Origin: Elephas maximus indicus | Taxonomy: Eukaryota > Chordata > Mammalia > Proboscidea > Elephantidae | Direction: 5' to 3' | NCBI RefSeq assembly: GCF_024166365.1 | Contig: NC_064825.1 | Coordinates: 101,322,480-101,386,479 of the forward strand | DNA length: 64,000 nucleotides | Part shown: piece by piece, positions 1-13,300 of the stretch | Numbering within the stretch: position 1 is the first letter of the stretch | Layout: every line of letters begins with the position of its first letter | The notes under the pieces: model-generated | Told to the model about the DNA's origin: nothing | Seen by the model: only the letters and a program-made list of their open reading frames with translations | The model's database searches: none | Translations under genes and position numbers: made by a program

Positions 1-800
1 CTCCACTGCTGCATTATCAGGGCACGCCTCCTCCATTCCAGACTTTTTCTCTTGCAAATGCCAAGGAGCTCAGCACAGAGAGAAGCACAGCTTTGTGGAT
101 AAAAGCAGAGGCTTCAAAATGAGAACAATCTGGGGAAAAAAACAAAAAACCAAACCCATCGCCCTTGAATTGACTCCGACTCATAGCCCTCTATAGGTTG
201 GAGTAGAACTGCCCCATAAGGTTTCCAAGGAGCGCAAGGTGCATTCCAACCGCCAGTCTTTCATCTAGCAGAGGTAGCTCTTAACACTACACCACCAGGG
301 TTCCCAAATAATCTGGATAGAGTTCTTTTATTTGTTTTATGATCTTGAGCTAGTCAGTCAACCTGGAGCAGCCTCTGTTTTCCTCATCTGTAAAATTAGG
401 GTAACAGCTCCTTGGTTGAATGAACAGAACTGGCTGAATGAAAGTAGTAAAGTAGAAAGTCTATGTAAGAAGATCACGTTGCTTGTATAGGAGATGCACT
501 CCATAAATGGTAGCTTTAGTAGAATGACGTAGATGACTTAATAGAGTGGGGAACAGAGCAGCTGCGTATCTATGGGAAAATAATACCTATGACAATTAGA
601 TTTAACTTGCTGAATGATCTCTCAAAGCTGAAGATGGAAACTACATGGAAACTGCTCATTGGCGCCCCACCCTCCCCCAAGTGGCACCCAGGGTAGGTGC
701 TATATCCTAAATATGCCCAGTGCTGTTGGCTGGAGTCATAACAACGCCCGCCAGCCCAGGCATCTTCTTCTAGCGACAGGCTCCGACTAGAACGCCTGGA
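1..800. other. Upstream flank of CRY2
   Basis: No coding evidence. One antisense AfroSINE lies at 134-309. The remainder is unique-looking sequence, with a possible MIR fragment near 340-480 (a 'TCAACCTGGAGCAGCC...CTCATCTGTAAAA'-type segment). Confidence 0.6.
134..309 (-). repeat. AfroSINE
   Basis: Antisense copy ending in the complement of the tRNA-like head (CCACCAGGGTTCCC). Target duplication AATCTGG at 127-133 and 310-316. Confidence 0.9.
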
Positions 801-1118
801 AGAGATCCTCTGTCCCTTGAGGCCCGGCCTACGCCCTGGCCTCCACTGGGAACGCCCGCCTGCGTCAGCAGCCATGACCGCGGGCTCCTCCCAGGCGGCA
901 GACACATGGTGGGAACGTGAGGGGGCGGGCCCTCATCTCGCGCCGCTGAGCCAATCGCCCGGAGGGAGGCGCTCGGCCAATGACAGAGGCGCTCCAGAGC
1001 CCCAGGGGCCGAGCTACGGCAAGCCGCGGAGGCGTCATAGGTCACTGGGCGGGCTGGAGGTGGGGCCCGCGGCGCTGTCGGGGGCGGAGCGCCGCCGGCC
1101 AGAGCAATCTAGGCGGTG
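800..1118 (+). promoter_or_regulatory. CRY2 CpG-island promoter
   Basis: CpG- and GC-rich sequence surrounds exon 1, with no TATA box. Visible motifs are CCAAT at 951-955 and 977-981, GGGCGG-type Sp1 boxes (for example near 921 and 1082), and an E'-box AACGTG (CACGTT on the other strand) at 914-919. An AGGTCA half-site preceded by T is at 1039-1044, and the start codon sits inside a YY1-like ATGGCGGC. The transcription start is not determinable from sequence; exon 1 probably begins between about 1000 and 1100. Confidence 0.75.
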
Positions 1119-1333
1119 ATGGCGGCGGCAGTGGTGACGGCGGGAGCGGCGGCCCTGGTGCCCATTCCCAGCATGGATGGCGCCTCCTCTGTGCACTGGT
1201 TCCGCAAGGGGCTGCGACTCCACGACAACCCGGCGCTGCTGGCGGCTGTGCGCGGGGCGCGCTGCGTACGCTGCGTTTACATCCTCGACCCTTGGTTCGC
1301 GGCCTCCTCTTCGGTCGGGATCAACCGATGGAG
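1119..1333 (+). CDS. CRY2: CRY2 coding exon 1 (residues 1-71 and part of 72)
   Basis: The ATG at 1119 has a strong Kozak context (G at -3, G at +4). The preceding in-frame codon is GTG and not a start. The exon encodes the Ala/Val-rich N-terminus and the first strand of the photolyase domain, ending INRW plus AG of Arg72. The donor is AG|GTGAGA. A second in-frame Met lies at codon 19, just before the conserved domain. Confidence 0.96.
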
Positions 1334-4300
1334 GTGAGAGGGCCCGGGCGGGGTCGCAGGCCCGGGAGGCGCCGGCTGACCCCGGGCCCTTCCAAAGGGG
1401 GAGCCTCTGTCCCCCACCCACGGCCCGAAGACCCGGGCCTGAGGGAGGCGCGGCAGGGAGACGGAGCGGGGTCTCCAGAGGCGAGAAGTTGGCACCAGGG
1501 GGTTAGTTAGTCATCACGCTAATCCCTTAGGTGGGCGAGGACTCAACCTCTAAGAAGGGGCTTTCGCACCGTGTTTTATCCCCTTTGAGCCTCACACCAT
1601 CCCTGTGGTGTGATCCCCATTGTACAGATGACGCCCTTGAGCCCTAGAGGCACAAAGTTGACCTGCCCAAGATCATGCAGCCAGCCAGTGGCAGAACCGG
1701 GACTCCAGGTGTCTCTTAGGGGTGTGCCCAGGGAGGGGAGGAAAAGGAGATATTGTGGCGTGAGGGCGGGGACGGGTTTCTGATCCTGGGGCAGAGCAGA
1801 TACTCCCATTACTTCAAGTAAAGAGCCCATTGCTGAGCTCCTGAAGGTCACCCTTGGTTTGTTTTACTCCATCCTGACTTCCCCTCCACCCAGAAGGCCC
1901 TGCTTCTGGAGGTGTCTAGAGACCCTGGCTTAGCATTAGGTAAGGCAGGTGCCATCTCCCCCAAGGGCATCTTCAGTTAGAGGCACTGTGTGTCCCCAAT
2001 TGTAGAGTAGTAGTACTTAACCCATTTTGGAGAATTCTGTTAGCAGCTATGAGCTTGCTAGGAAAAAAAAGCAACCAAACAAGGTATCGCCCGCTTCCTT
2101 CTCTCCTGTAAGATGATTTTAGAGGGCAGTTGAGCCCTTATAGATAGGCTTTTATGAACTGACACACCAAGGCAAGGGAGCAGGAAAGCTATGGTATCGG
2201 AGACCTCTCTTTGATGACTCCTGGGAGATGGAGTTGACAGGGACATGGGAAGGAATTAGCAGATAGGTAGCTGATGTTTTTTCTCCATAACCAGTGTTCA
2301 GGACCAAGGAGTTTGGAAACATTATGTACCCAGCACTTTTCAAAATGCCGTACTGCACCTGCTTGGTTTGTTTGCATTGTTCTGGGGGATGTTTGCTTAT
2401 GCCTTGTTGCATCAATGGGCAGGGGTATTCCCAGGATACAGCGGCTCTCAGCACACCATGTTTTTGTTTTTTTTTTTTATCTCCAAGGTGTATGCCCTGC
2501 TAGGAGAGTGAGCGCTTTGTAAAGGGGGTCTATTAAATGCCCGCTCCTGCCCCATTTTTCTAGAGGGAACTACTAAAGATAGTCCTGTGGAGAGCCTGCC
2601 CACACAGTTTCCAGTCTGCCCTATTGTGCTGCCTTTGCTCCAGTTTCTATAGATAGGAGGCTGGGTTTGACAAACATCCTCAAATGACCATCTCTAGTGT
2701 AGACAATAAACCAAGCCTCAGACTTTGCCCCCTCCTGTGGCAGCGTGCCAGTCAGAGCAGAGTCAGTGGAATCTGTTTACTGTTACATTGTCACAAAGAA
2801 GTTTCTTTTATTCAGTTTCAAGGGACCTTGTAGAGGACTGCCTCCTTTGCTGTGGTAATGGGGGGTGGTTAAAAATCAACAACGAATGTTATGCTGCTGA
2901 TTAAACTCAGGATAAATTTTTCTGGGTCACTCTCTTGTGATTGTGCTGTCGCGAGTGAAGGAGAAAAGGAATGTGGCAGGCCAGATGCCTGAGTCAAATC
3001 CTAAAGTCCGGACCTTGCAAGAATGTAGATGTTAATTGAGCAATTATTTAGCGGGTGCCTGATGTCTGCCAGGAGACCCTGGTGGGTAGTGGTTAAGAGG
3101 TGCAGCTGGTAACCATAAGGTTGGCAGTTGGAATCCACCAGGCAGTCTTTGGAAACCCTACTGGGCAGTTCTACTCTGTCCTATAGGGTCGCTATTAGTT
3201 GGAATCAACTCGACAGCAACAGGTTTGGTTTACTATCTGCCAGGCCCTGCTCTAGGTGCTGGTAGGGGTACAGCTGTGGACAAGCTGATGTGGTGTCTGT
3301 GCCTCCAGGGCTCCTGGAGCTACATTTTAGGGGAGGAAGACAAGTAAACAACCATAATTCAGTAGAACTAAGTGCCATGAAGAAAATGAACCGGGCTGAG
3401 CAAGAGCAGTGGTTCTCAGTCGCAGCTGCACATTGGAATCACCTAAGGACCTTTAAAAGATGCCTGGGTTCCCCATCCCCTACCACTGAGATCCTGATTT
3501 CATTGTTTTGGGGTACGATCTGGGATCAGGGCTTTAAAGCTCTCCCGTGCAGCAAAGCTTGAGAAAGAACTAGAGAACCACAGACCCAAGCCAGACAACC
3601 TGGGAAATGTGTTGCAGTGTGCTGGCAGGAAGTCTGATTCGTTTTGGCATTCAGAAGAAAGAGGTGAAATAACACAAAACAGATGGAATATGGTAACTGC
3701 TTCTGGGGCCTGGGAAGAGACACTCATACCACCCCCACCAGACTATTTGCTCCTCATGGGAGTGAGGGAGCGGCAGAGCTGCGGAGGGGTTTGTGCACCA
3801 GTTGGGGGTGAGGGGAAGTGGTGGAGCCCTACCTCCGCATAACTACAATGTGTGTAATCTTCCGGTGGCTGTTTTGGGATCTGGGAGTGGTCTGGGAGAA
3901 TTGTGCTGTAGCATAATGTCTTAGCACTGCAACTGCTTGAATTGCTGCATCTAAGGAACCTCCCTAGGAATGGGGGGCCCAGAACCATTTGCAAGAGAAG
4001 GGGGAATCAGAATCTGTGATTTCTTTTGCTTCCTGCACTAACTCCTACCTACCATTTTTCTGTGGATGAAATCAAATTAAGATAGCCATGAACGTTGTTC
4101 TCTAAGAGTAAAAGAACAGAGAAAGGCAATGAAGAAATATGTGTATTTACTTTGGCCCCTGACGCCTGGTGACCTTATGCACAATGAGATCAGACTATTG
4201 TGATCTATAGGATTTTCACCAGCTGATTTTTGGATGTAGATCACCAGGCCTTTCTTCCTAGTCTGTTTTAGTCTGCAAGGTCCACTGAAGCCTGTTTTGC

Positions 4301-7300
4301 ATCATAGCACGCACAAGCCTCCACTGACAGCCAGGTGGTGTTTGCACGTGAGGTGTATTGGCCAAAAAATGAACCCAAGTCTCCTGCGTGGATGGTAAAA
4401 ATTCTACCGCTGAACCACCACTACCCCCTCCTTGGTGGTAGTAGGAAATTTATGGGCTCACTGGGTTTTTTTTAACTGCAGTTAGATGAGCCTTAGGACT
4501 TTTTTTTAAAGCACAAATTGGCTGAGTCCTTTGCTATTTACCCCAATATATTCCCGAAACCTAGGAGGTACTACAGTCAGAACCCCCCCCAAAAGGAAGC
4601 TGTGAGCAGCTTCTAGATTTAAAAATGGATATTGAAATTGGCTCTTGCAGTTTTTCATTGCCCCCTCGCCCTACTGCAACTTGTGTGGGTGATGACAGTT
4701 CTCACTCTTTATTCAGATCATTTTGTCCCTGCCTCTGGGCTGCATCTGCATTCAGGAACCAGTGGGACAGAGGGAGTTGGTAGGAATGTGTGCCAGCTAA
4801 CTAATGGGTTCTCGCTCAGCTTGTCTAGTTCAGAATTAGTAAGTGGGGTGAAATGGGAACTCCCCAGGAGGCATAGTGGAAAATGTATCTCTCTTCCCAA
4901 ATGCTGGGTGCTGTTGGACTGTCATCATAGGTGGGTCTTTCTTGGAACTTGGTCAGTGAGAAGGGTACTGAGAGCTCCAGTCTTGGTGGGGAAATTTTAG
5001 TCTCTCTGAGCTATTCACACTGGTACCCAAGCAAGTCACTTTACCGTTCCGCTGCTGAGGAAATGTTTGTTGGCCCAAAAAGGATGAAAACCTTCATCTT
5101 CATCTTCTTTGAGATTATTTTTATCTGTATAATACTCAGAGATCAGTCCTTGTCACGGATTCTGGGCTTGGGTTATCCTTTTCCACTGGGTTTGTTGTTG
5201 GGTGCTCTTGAGTTGGTTTTCAACTCAACAGCAACCCCATGTGACAGAGTAGAACAGCCCCATAGGGTTTTCTAGGCTGTAATCTTTATGGAGCAGATCC
5301 CCTGGGTAGGTTTGAACCACCAACCCTTTGGCCACCAGGGCTTCTCCCATGGGGCTTTAAAAAAAAAAACTTGCTGTCATCGATCTCAACTCAGTTTCAA
5401 CTCAGCGACCCTATAGGACAGAGAACTGTCCCATAGGGTTTCTGATGCTGTAAATCTTTATGGAAGCAGACTGCCACATCTTTCTCCCACAGAGCAGCTG
5501 GTGGGTTCCAACTGCCGACCTTTTGGTTTGTAGCTGAGCACTTTAACCACTGTGCCACCAGGGCTCCTTCCCATGGGAAGCCCTCTAAATTCTTTAGGAG
5601 AAACAGTGTCTATTTATAGCCTATGTAGCCAGCCTGAGTTGGATTGTAGTATTGTCATTATGGCTAGATAACCCTGGCTTGAAGCAGAGAAACTTGGTCA
5701 AGGGCAGATCTAGATCCAAAAAAGGAGTTTATCACCCTTCCCCCATTAACGACAAATAAACAAAATATTCCTCAACACAAAACTGGCCATCCCCCAGACA
5801 GACCTTTGCTAAATACAGATCCTTAACCAGAAGGGTCTGCCTCTTTTATCCTACAGGGCTAGCCCTGTGGGGTGCCTGAATTAGAGTCCTGTCTGTATTT
5901 TTGGAAATCCAGTTTGAATTTGTCCAGTTCTGTCTGCCCCTGGCACCGGCGTACTTACGTAATATAATTCAATTGCACACATTGTCTAATCCGAGCAGAA
6001 AGCTTAAACTGCCCACACAGGGAGGACTCTGTGCTCCCAATTCGAGCCACGTGGGCTCAGCTTACAGCAACCAAGGGTGAAGTGCCAGCCCCAGCACTAG
6101 CGCCTCTGACGCCCAGGCCAGTTTTCTTTAGAGTCCTACCTCGGAGTAAATAGAAACTGGCCATGGGGAGAGGAGGGTGCTACAGAGGCACAGGAGGCCC
6201 AGGCTTCTCCTGGTAGAAAGAACGCAGGCTGCCTCTGTGTTCGCCTGCAGCAGTTCTGTTCCAGGCTACCTTACTGTCCTGCCAGGCTGTCACCCCAGGC
6301 TTCAAAGAGGCTGGGGGTGCTGGGACCCCTCTCTTGTCTCTTGTCTCCTGTTGCCTCCTGTGGAGGCCAGCCTGAGCCCTCTCGTCCTGCAGGAGCCTTA
6401 CAAGGCTTGCCTCTGGAGAGAAGAAAGAAATAGTATTTTTAGAGGGCCAAAGGGGAGGCAGAAACCAGGAGCTTGATGAGGGAAGGCTTAGTAGAAACCA
6501 AAGAAAGTCAACCTGTAAACAGAAGCTAGAAGTAAAGTTCAGTGTTCTAGAGCAGTACTTTTAAAACCTCCAGGGATCTTGTTAAAATGCAGATTCTAAT
6601 TCTGGAAGTCTGGGGGTGAGCCTGAGACTCTGCATTTTGCAAGTTCCTGGGTAAGCCTGATGCTGTTGATCTGCAGACCACATTCAAGTAGCAAGGGTGT
6701 TGGCGTCTGAGTTGGGCTGTGATGCTCCCTGATGGCTAAGCCTTGGTTGATGGCTAAGCCTTGGTTGAGAGGTAATGGAACCCAGTGGTCAAGAACACAG
6801 ACTCTCTGAGCCAGACTGCCTAGGTTTGAATTCTGGCCACTTACTAGGTGCATGAAGGAGTCCCTAGGTGCTACAAATAGTTAAACACACTTGGCTGCTA
6901 ACCAGGAAGTTGGAGGTTCAGGTTCACCTAGAGACGCCTCAGAAGAAAGGCTTAGTGGTCTACTTCTGAAAAATCAGTCACTGAAAACCCTATGGAGCAC
7001 AGTTCTACCCTGACACGAATGGGGTCACCTTGAGTTGGAATGACTTGACAGCAGTTGGTACTGGTATTAGGTGTATGACATTGGGTAAGTTCTTTAATCT
7101 CTCTGTGCCTCAGTTTCCTTATCTATAAAATGGGAATAATAATAGTATCTAGTTCATAAGGCTGTTGTGAGAATTAGATGAGGTAATGTATGTAAAACAG
7201 TGCCTGGCTCATTGTAAGTGCTCATTAAATGTTAGCTGCTGTTGTGATTATCATTATTTAGTTGCTGAGTTGAGAGGTGGGCTTTCTGCTTCCTGCCTCA

Positions 7301-10300
7301 GCTATCAACATCTCTTGCCAAAGAAGAAAAGGGCCCTCGTGGAATTATCTGTCCCTCAAAGAAGCTGCAAAAGAATCTCCCGTTTAGTAAATGAGGTCTA
7401 GGGATAAGGTTCTCTAGAAGGCAGCTGGCTTCCTGGTCTGGAGTCTAGAGTTTTCAACCTTTTCAACCTTATCTATAGCTTCAAATCGTAAGCCTTCTAC
7501 AGTCTGGTGGGCTGTGAGGAAAGAGGCCCCCAAGGCATGGCAAGGACATTCCTGGAGCACAGATGGAGGTCACCCTGTCCTGGAGTTGTGGAATTTGAAC
7601 CACCAGGGTCATCTGCAGGCATTCTGCGTGGCAGGGCGCAGGTCTCAGGTGGCGTGAAGCTATTTGCATGTATCTCTGTTTGCCTTCTGGGAGGCATGTG
7701 AGACCTCAGAGGAGGCCAACACAAATGCGTCACTCTTGTCTCCTCTTTCCTTTTCTGGGAGTGTTAGTTTTTTAAAAACAGAAATTGACGGAGGCAGGGC
7801 TTTCAATTTGCATAAACCATCAGAGCCTCCCACTGCAACCCCTTGGGGAGGCTCCCCCCATGCTCTGGTGCTCTGTAGCTTGCATGATGCTTTGGGCAAA
7901 GCATGGACTCAGCTCAGGCTGGAATGTGGGTGTGTGGCCTTCACCTGTGGGAGTGTAGCAGGTTCTGTACGTCAGCAGCAGCGGGGGTGGGTTCTGGCTG
8001 GCAGCAGGTTCCCTGGCAGCCTCGCAAGTCAGAGAAAGTGCTGTGCCGTGGGAACACACCGACCGGGCTTCGTCGTGCTCAGGATGAAATGTGGCGATTC
8101 CCGTTGTTGAGAGAGATAAAGTCTGTGGAGCTGGATGGGTGGGTGACACCAAAGGGTAGGTAGAGGCGCCCCAGCAGTATCTGGAAATGTAGGCTCAGCT
8201 GTCGGGCTTGGTTCCCGAGGTGAAAGGGAAGAATGTCAGTGGATTACTTGTAGTCAGGTTTGCATCTGCCAGAGAAGTGGATCGCAGATACACGAGGTCC
8301 TGCAAAACCCCAGAACCTACAGCGGTGTTTGGCGTGCCTACAAGGCTTTAAGAATGGGGCACAGAGAAGACATGGATTTCAGAGCCTGACCAACCTAGGT
8401 TTCTGTTCCAGCTTTGTCATTTAATAGCTGTGACCCTAGGCAAATTAATTAACATTTCTGTGCTCAGTTTCCTCATCTATAAAATGAGAATAATAACATT
8501 TCCCTTCAAAATTTGTTGAGAGGATTAAATGAGGAAATGCACTTAAGAAGCATAACAGATTATATTGGCTGTCTCTGGAGAAACCCATTGCCGTTGAGTC
8601 AATTCCAATTCATAGCGGCCCTGTAGGACAGAGTAGAACTGACCCGTAGGGTTTCCAGGGAGCACCTGCTGTATTCCAACTTTTGGTTAGCAGCCAAACT
8701 CTCAACCACTATGCTACCAGGGTTTCCTGCCTCCAGAGAGGGGAATTAAATTCCTGGGGAAGCAAGAGGTGGAGACATTTTACGTGTACCATTTTGTAAC
8801 TTGAATTTTTAACCATATGAATAGTTACCTGTTTAAAATGCTGTCCTTGTCAGCTACCATAGAGTCAACCCTGAACCCATTCATAAGAGAATGAAACGCT
8901 CCCCAGTCCTGCTCCATCCTCATGATCGGTTACAGATCAGACCATAATTTAATTTAAAAATAAAGTAAAACACTGAACGTACTCAGCAAGTGTTAACCCC
9001 CTTCTCCTTTCCCTGGTGATACAAGCTCAATGTGGTACTCCTCTCTGGCTTAAAGCTCTTGAGATCCACAGTACCCTGCTCCCTCTCCCTCAACTGTGTG
9101 AGGTATCCTATGAGGATCCTATCAAGAAGGTTCTTCTAGACCCTCTCCCTCTCAGGATAGAGCCTGATGCCAGAGCCCTGGAGAGGTGTGGAGAGTGAGC
9201 CACCTGCCAGGCAAGCCCTGGAAAACCATAGGGACAGGGGCTCAGCCCAGGCTGTGGCAGGAGAAACACATGCAGCCCAGAGACATGAATCCAGAAAGGC
9301 ACAGAGTCTGTTGGACCAGGGTAGGTGGGATTTTCCAGGGCTATTTCAGTCTTGTTCCTCTGGAGCCCTGATGGCGCATTGTTTAAGAACCTGGCTGCTA
9401 ACCAAAAGGTCGGCAGTTTGAATCCACCAGCCAGTTCTTGGAAAACCTATGGGGCAATTCTGCTCTGTCCTTGAGGTTGCTTGGAGTGTAAATCGACTCG
9501 TGGGGGGACAGGTTTTGGTCTTTTATTGCAGTCTTGTTCCTCTGCTTAAAAAAAAAAAAAGTTGGCGAAATGATTGTGACACAAAAGCCAGCTGATGAAC
9601 AAGGTCGATGCTGTGATGCTGTGGTATAGCAGCATTAAGGTCCTGTTAGCTTTTTCATACCATCCTGCAACAAGCGCAGACACTTACATACAGGGCCTGA
9701 GGCTAGAGGGAATGAGTGACTGCCTAGGGTCCCAGAGATGGTAGCAGTAGAAGGGGCTCACATTTTTCTGGTGTTTTCTATGGGCGAGGCACTGTGCTAA
9801 ATGTTTTTCACTCATTGTTTGATTTCTTCTCCTTAGCAATTCTATGAGATAGGTACTAAGGCTTAACTTCATATTACAGACAAGAAAACAGGCTAACTAG
9901 GTTAAATAACTGCCTGAGGTCACACAGCTAGTAGGAGGCAAACCCAGGATTTCAGCAAGGCAGCCCTGATCCACTGCCATCTCACTCTGGGGCTAGCCCC
10001 CCTGCCTCTCTCATCCTAGTGCTGGTAACGCTCCTTGTTTGGCTGCACAGTGGGCTAGCTTCTCCCTGCTTTGTTAGCAAAGAGCTACTTTTGATTGTAC
10101 GACGACTGACAAGGCCTGTGTGGACTCTGCAGGTTTCTACTTCAGTCTCTGGAAGATTTGGACACAAGTTTAAGGAAACTAAACTCCCGCCTGTTTGTAG
10201 TCCGGGGCCAGCCAGCTGACGTGTTCCCAAGGCTGTTCAAGGTGAGTATGTACTCAAGGCCCTGAGAAGACAGTGAGAGTCTGCTGCCCAGGGGTCCCCA

Positions 10301-13300
10301 CAGGTGAACAATGTGATATTCTGACTGGGAAAATGGAAATGGTTGGGGCTGCTAGAGAAGTTGGGAGCAAAGGCAGCTGCTCACATTGACGCCAGTATGG
10401 AAACTATTAAGGAAAAAATTCTGTGAAACCAGCGTCTTGTTGGAAAGCTCCCAGCCCAGTCCAGACATGGCATTTGGCAAGTCATTCCGCCCTGGATATC
10501 ACTGACTTCCTTAGCTGTTTGCTTGGCTCAAGCCAGAAAGATTTATTAGGACTTTTTCTGTGCCAGGAGTTTGAGGGTGGGGTTTCCTGTTTAGCAAGGG
10601 AGTTTCCTGTCTTGCTTATTTATTGGGAATAAAAAAGAAGCCAGTCTTTCAGAAGGAGTGTCCCTGCTTCTCCAGGGTAAGTGATTGATAAAACCTTCAT
10701 TTGGGTACCACATAGGCCTCAGTTTGCTGTATCAGGTGGCCAGTTGCTTTTTCCCCAGCCCCTTTAAAAAGCACATCTGACTGCCCTGACAGGGAACACA
10801 ACAGAGAATCCCTGATGGAGCAAAAGAACAGTGGGATGCAGACCTCAGATTCTCGGAAAAAGACCAGACTTAATGGTCTGACTGAGACTGGAGGGACCAT
10901 GGACCTTCTGTTAGGGCTTGGGATTGGACTGGACTATGACTGAAAATGATACTGGTGAAGAGTGAGCTTCTTGGCTCAAGTAGACACATAAGACTATGTG
11001 GGCAGCTCCTGTCTGCAGGGGAGATGAGAAGGCAGAGGGGGACAGGAGCTGGTTGAATGGACCCGGGAAGTACAGGCTGGAGAGGAGGACTGTGCTATCT
11101 CATTAGGGTAAGAGCAGCTAGGAGTACATAACAAGGTGTGTACAAGTTTTTGTATGAGAGACTGGCTTGATTTGTAAACTTTGACTTAAAGCGCAATTTA
11201 AAAAAAAAAAAGCCCGAAGGCCCAAATAGAGTCTAAATACTCATGGACAGAGGGCTCTCAGACAGCTTCCCTTTGTCCTCCACAGCACATGATTGCTTTT
11301 ATGTGCCTGTCCAATCCAGCATCCTTCCCTACTCTTCCTGGGGATAAGGTGGAAGTAAAGGTCTCACGGAAAGGCAAGCAGCTTAGTAAACACTCCGTCA
11401 CTCAAGTCACCCCTGTACACATTACACAGATTCCACAACATGTAATAGCTAACCTTCACTCAGGGCTGACTGTGAGTCAGACAGCGTTCGGAGTGCGTGG
11501 CATATATTACCTCACGTATTCCTCACAGCAGCCCTGAGAGGGAGGTGCTGTTATCCCTGTTTTACAGATGAGGAAACAATAACTTGCCCACAGTCATGAG
11601 GCTTAATAAGTGGTGGTCTAGGATTGGAGCCCTGGCTCTGTGTCTCCAGAGTGCGTTCTTAACCACCACACCATATAAAGATGTTTGCCTCCCTTCTCTT
11701 GCCACATTGTCCCCCCAGCACCTCAGAGGCCAGCCCTGTTATAGCCAGAGATACAGAAAGCTCATTCATTTAATCCTCCAACCTCTATTAACTGAGCTTC
11801 TAGTATGTATAGGCCCCATACTAGGTCCTAGGATCAGGATCAGTGAGCCAGTGTGGTTTCTGCTCTGAGAGTTCACACTCTAATGGGGACACGGGCCAAT
11901 AGTGGCAGCTTTATTGTCAGGTGATCAAAGCTGTAATGGAGAAAGGGCAAGGGGCAGGAAAATCGTATTGAAGGAGGATGTCAAGGAAGGCTTCTTGGAG
12001 CAGGTGTCATTTGATAATAATACTGTTATCATTCACCGAGTTATTTTAAGTATTTAACAATGTAATCCATATGAACTGGCTCATAGTGTGGACTCAGTAA
12101 ATGTTTACTGCTCTTATCCTTGGGATACCAGCCCTGCTCAGGACCCATACCTATCCCAGCAGACCTGGGTCAGGATCAGGCCAGTCTGTGCATGGCCAGG
12201 ACCTTTGCTCAGGGTTTAAGAGCTTGAAGGGATCAGAGACTTTGGCTGGAATACATTTTACCTCTTGCTGGTTCTGTGCTCTGGGGCTTTCAGAAGTGGG
12301 TTGTCTGTACAGTCTTTCACTGGGCCAGCTCTCTCTCAGCACTGCTAAAACCCAAACCCCTTGCCATTGAATCAATTCTGAATCATAGCAACCCTATAGG
12401 ACACAATAGAACTGCCCCACAGGGTTTCCAAGGAGAGGCTGGTAGATTCGAACTGCTGACCTTTTGGTTAGCAGCCAGGCTCTTAACCACTGCACCACAA
12501 GGGCACTCAGCATTGCGAAGAGGTCTAGAAATTCCTGCCACAAATGACTACAAGCTTGGAAAAGAATTTCCTTTTTCAACACGGAGCCCTTCTAGTCTCT
12601 GGATTCTCTGACCCCTGGAACACGGCTCCTCCTTCCCTGACTCTGAGAGCTGGAGCCTGTTAGCCCTGTTTGCCACTGGCCTCAGCAGCGTTGCTGTGGA
12701 AACCATTGGGACACTTCACATCACACAAATCTGCCAGGGAAACTAGGCCACAAGTTTGCTGAGAGATGGGCTGGGGAAGGCTTGCGAGCAGCAGGAGATG
12801 GTGGTCTCCTGCCCCCGCCTTGTCTCCAGCAGTGAGTCAGTGCCTCTTTCTGGGACTGGGGCATCCCCTGGGCGCATTGTATTTATAGCTCCTGCTGCAT
12901 TCTCCTCCTGCAGGGATGCCGCAGCTACGTGGGGCAGCCTGCCTCTCGCCTGGCTTCACAGAGACCACTTCCCTCAGCAGTGCTGTATCTGTGCTGCTGG
13001 TCTCACCCCACTGGCCTGCTGTCCTCAAACCTTATGAACCGCAAGTTGTTTGCCTTCCTGTTCAAGTCATTGTCTCTCATTCATCCTGCAGCCCATTCGG
13101 CTAAGTCTCTAGACTTACTCTCTTCCCTCCCAGGAAGGAGCCGAGTGTCCCACTTCCCCCTCCCACCAAATCCAGTGTTGAGCGTAACAGATTCTCCCCC
13201 TACAGGAATGGGGCGTGACCCGCCTGACCTTTGAGTATGACTCTGAACCCTTTGGGAAAGAACGGGATGCCGCCATCATGAAGATGGCCAAGGAGGCTGG

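Noticed and set aside
4350-4355. CACGTG within a SINE at 4.3 kb as a clock element
   Set aside because: Part of an old SINE body. Repeat-borne and not near other motifs, so no evidence of function.
9363-9440. tRNA genes suggested by A- and B-box sequences
   Set aside because: These are the tRNA-derived heads of AfroSINEs with SINE bodies and target duplications, not functional tRNA genes.
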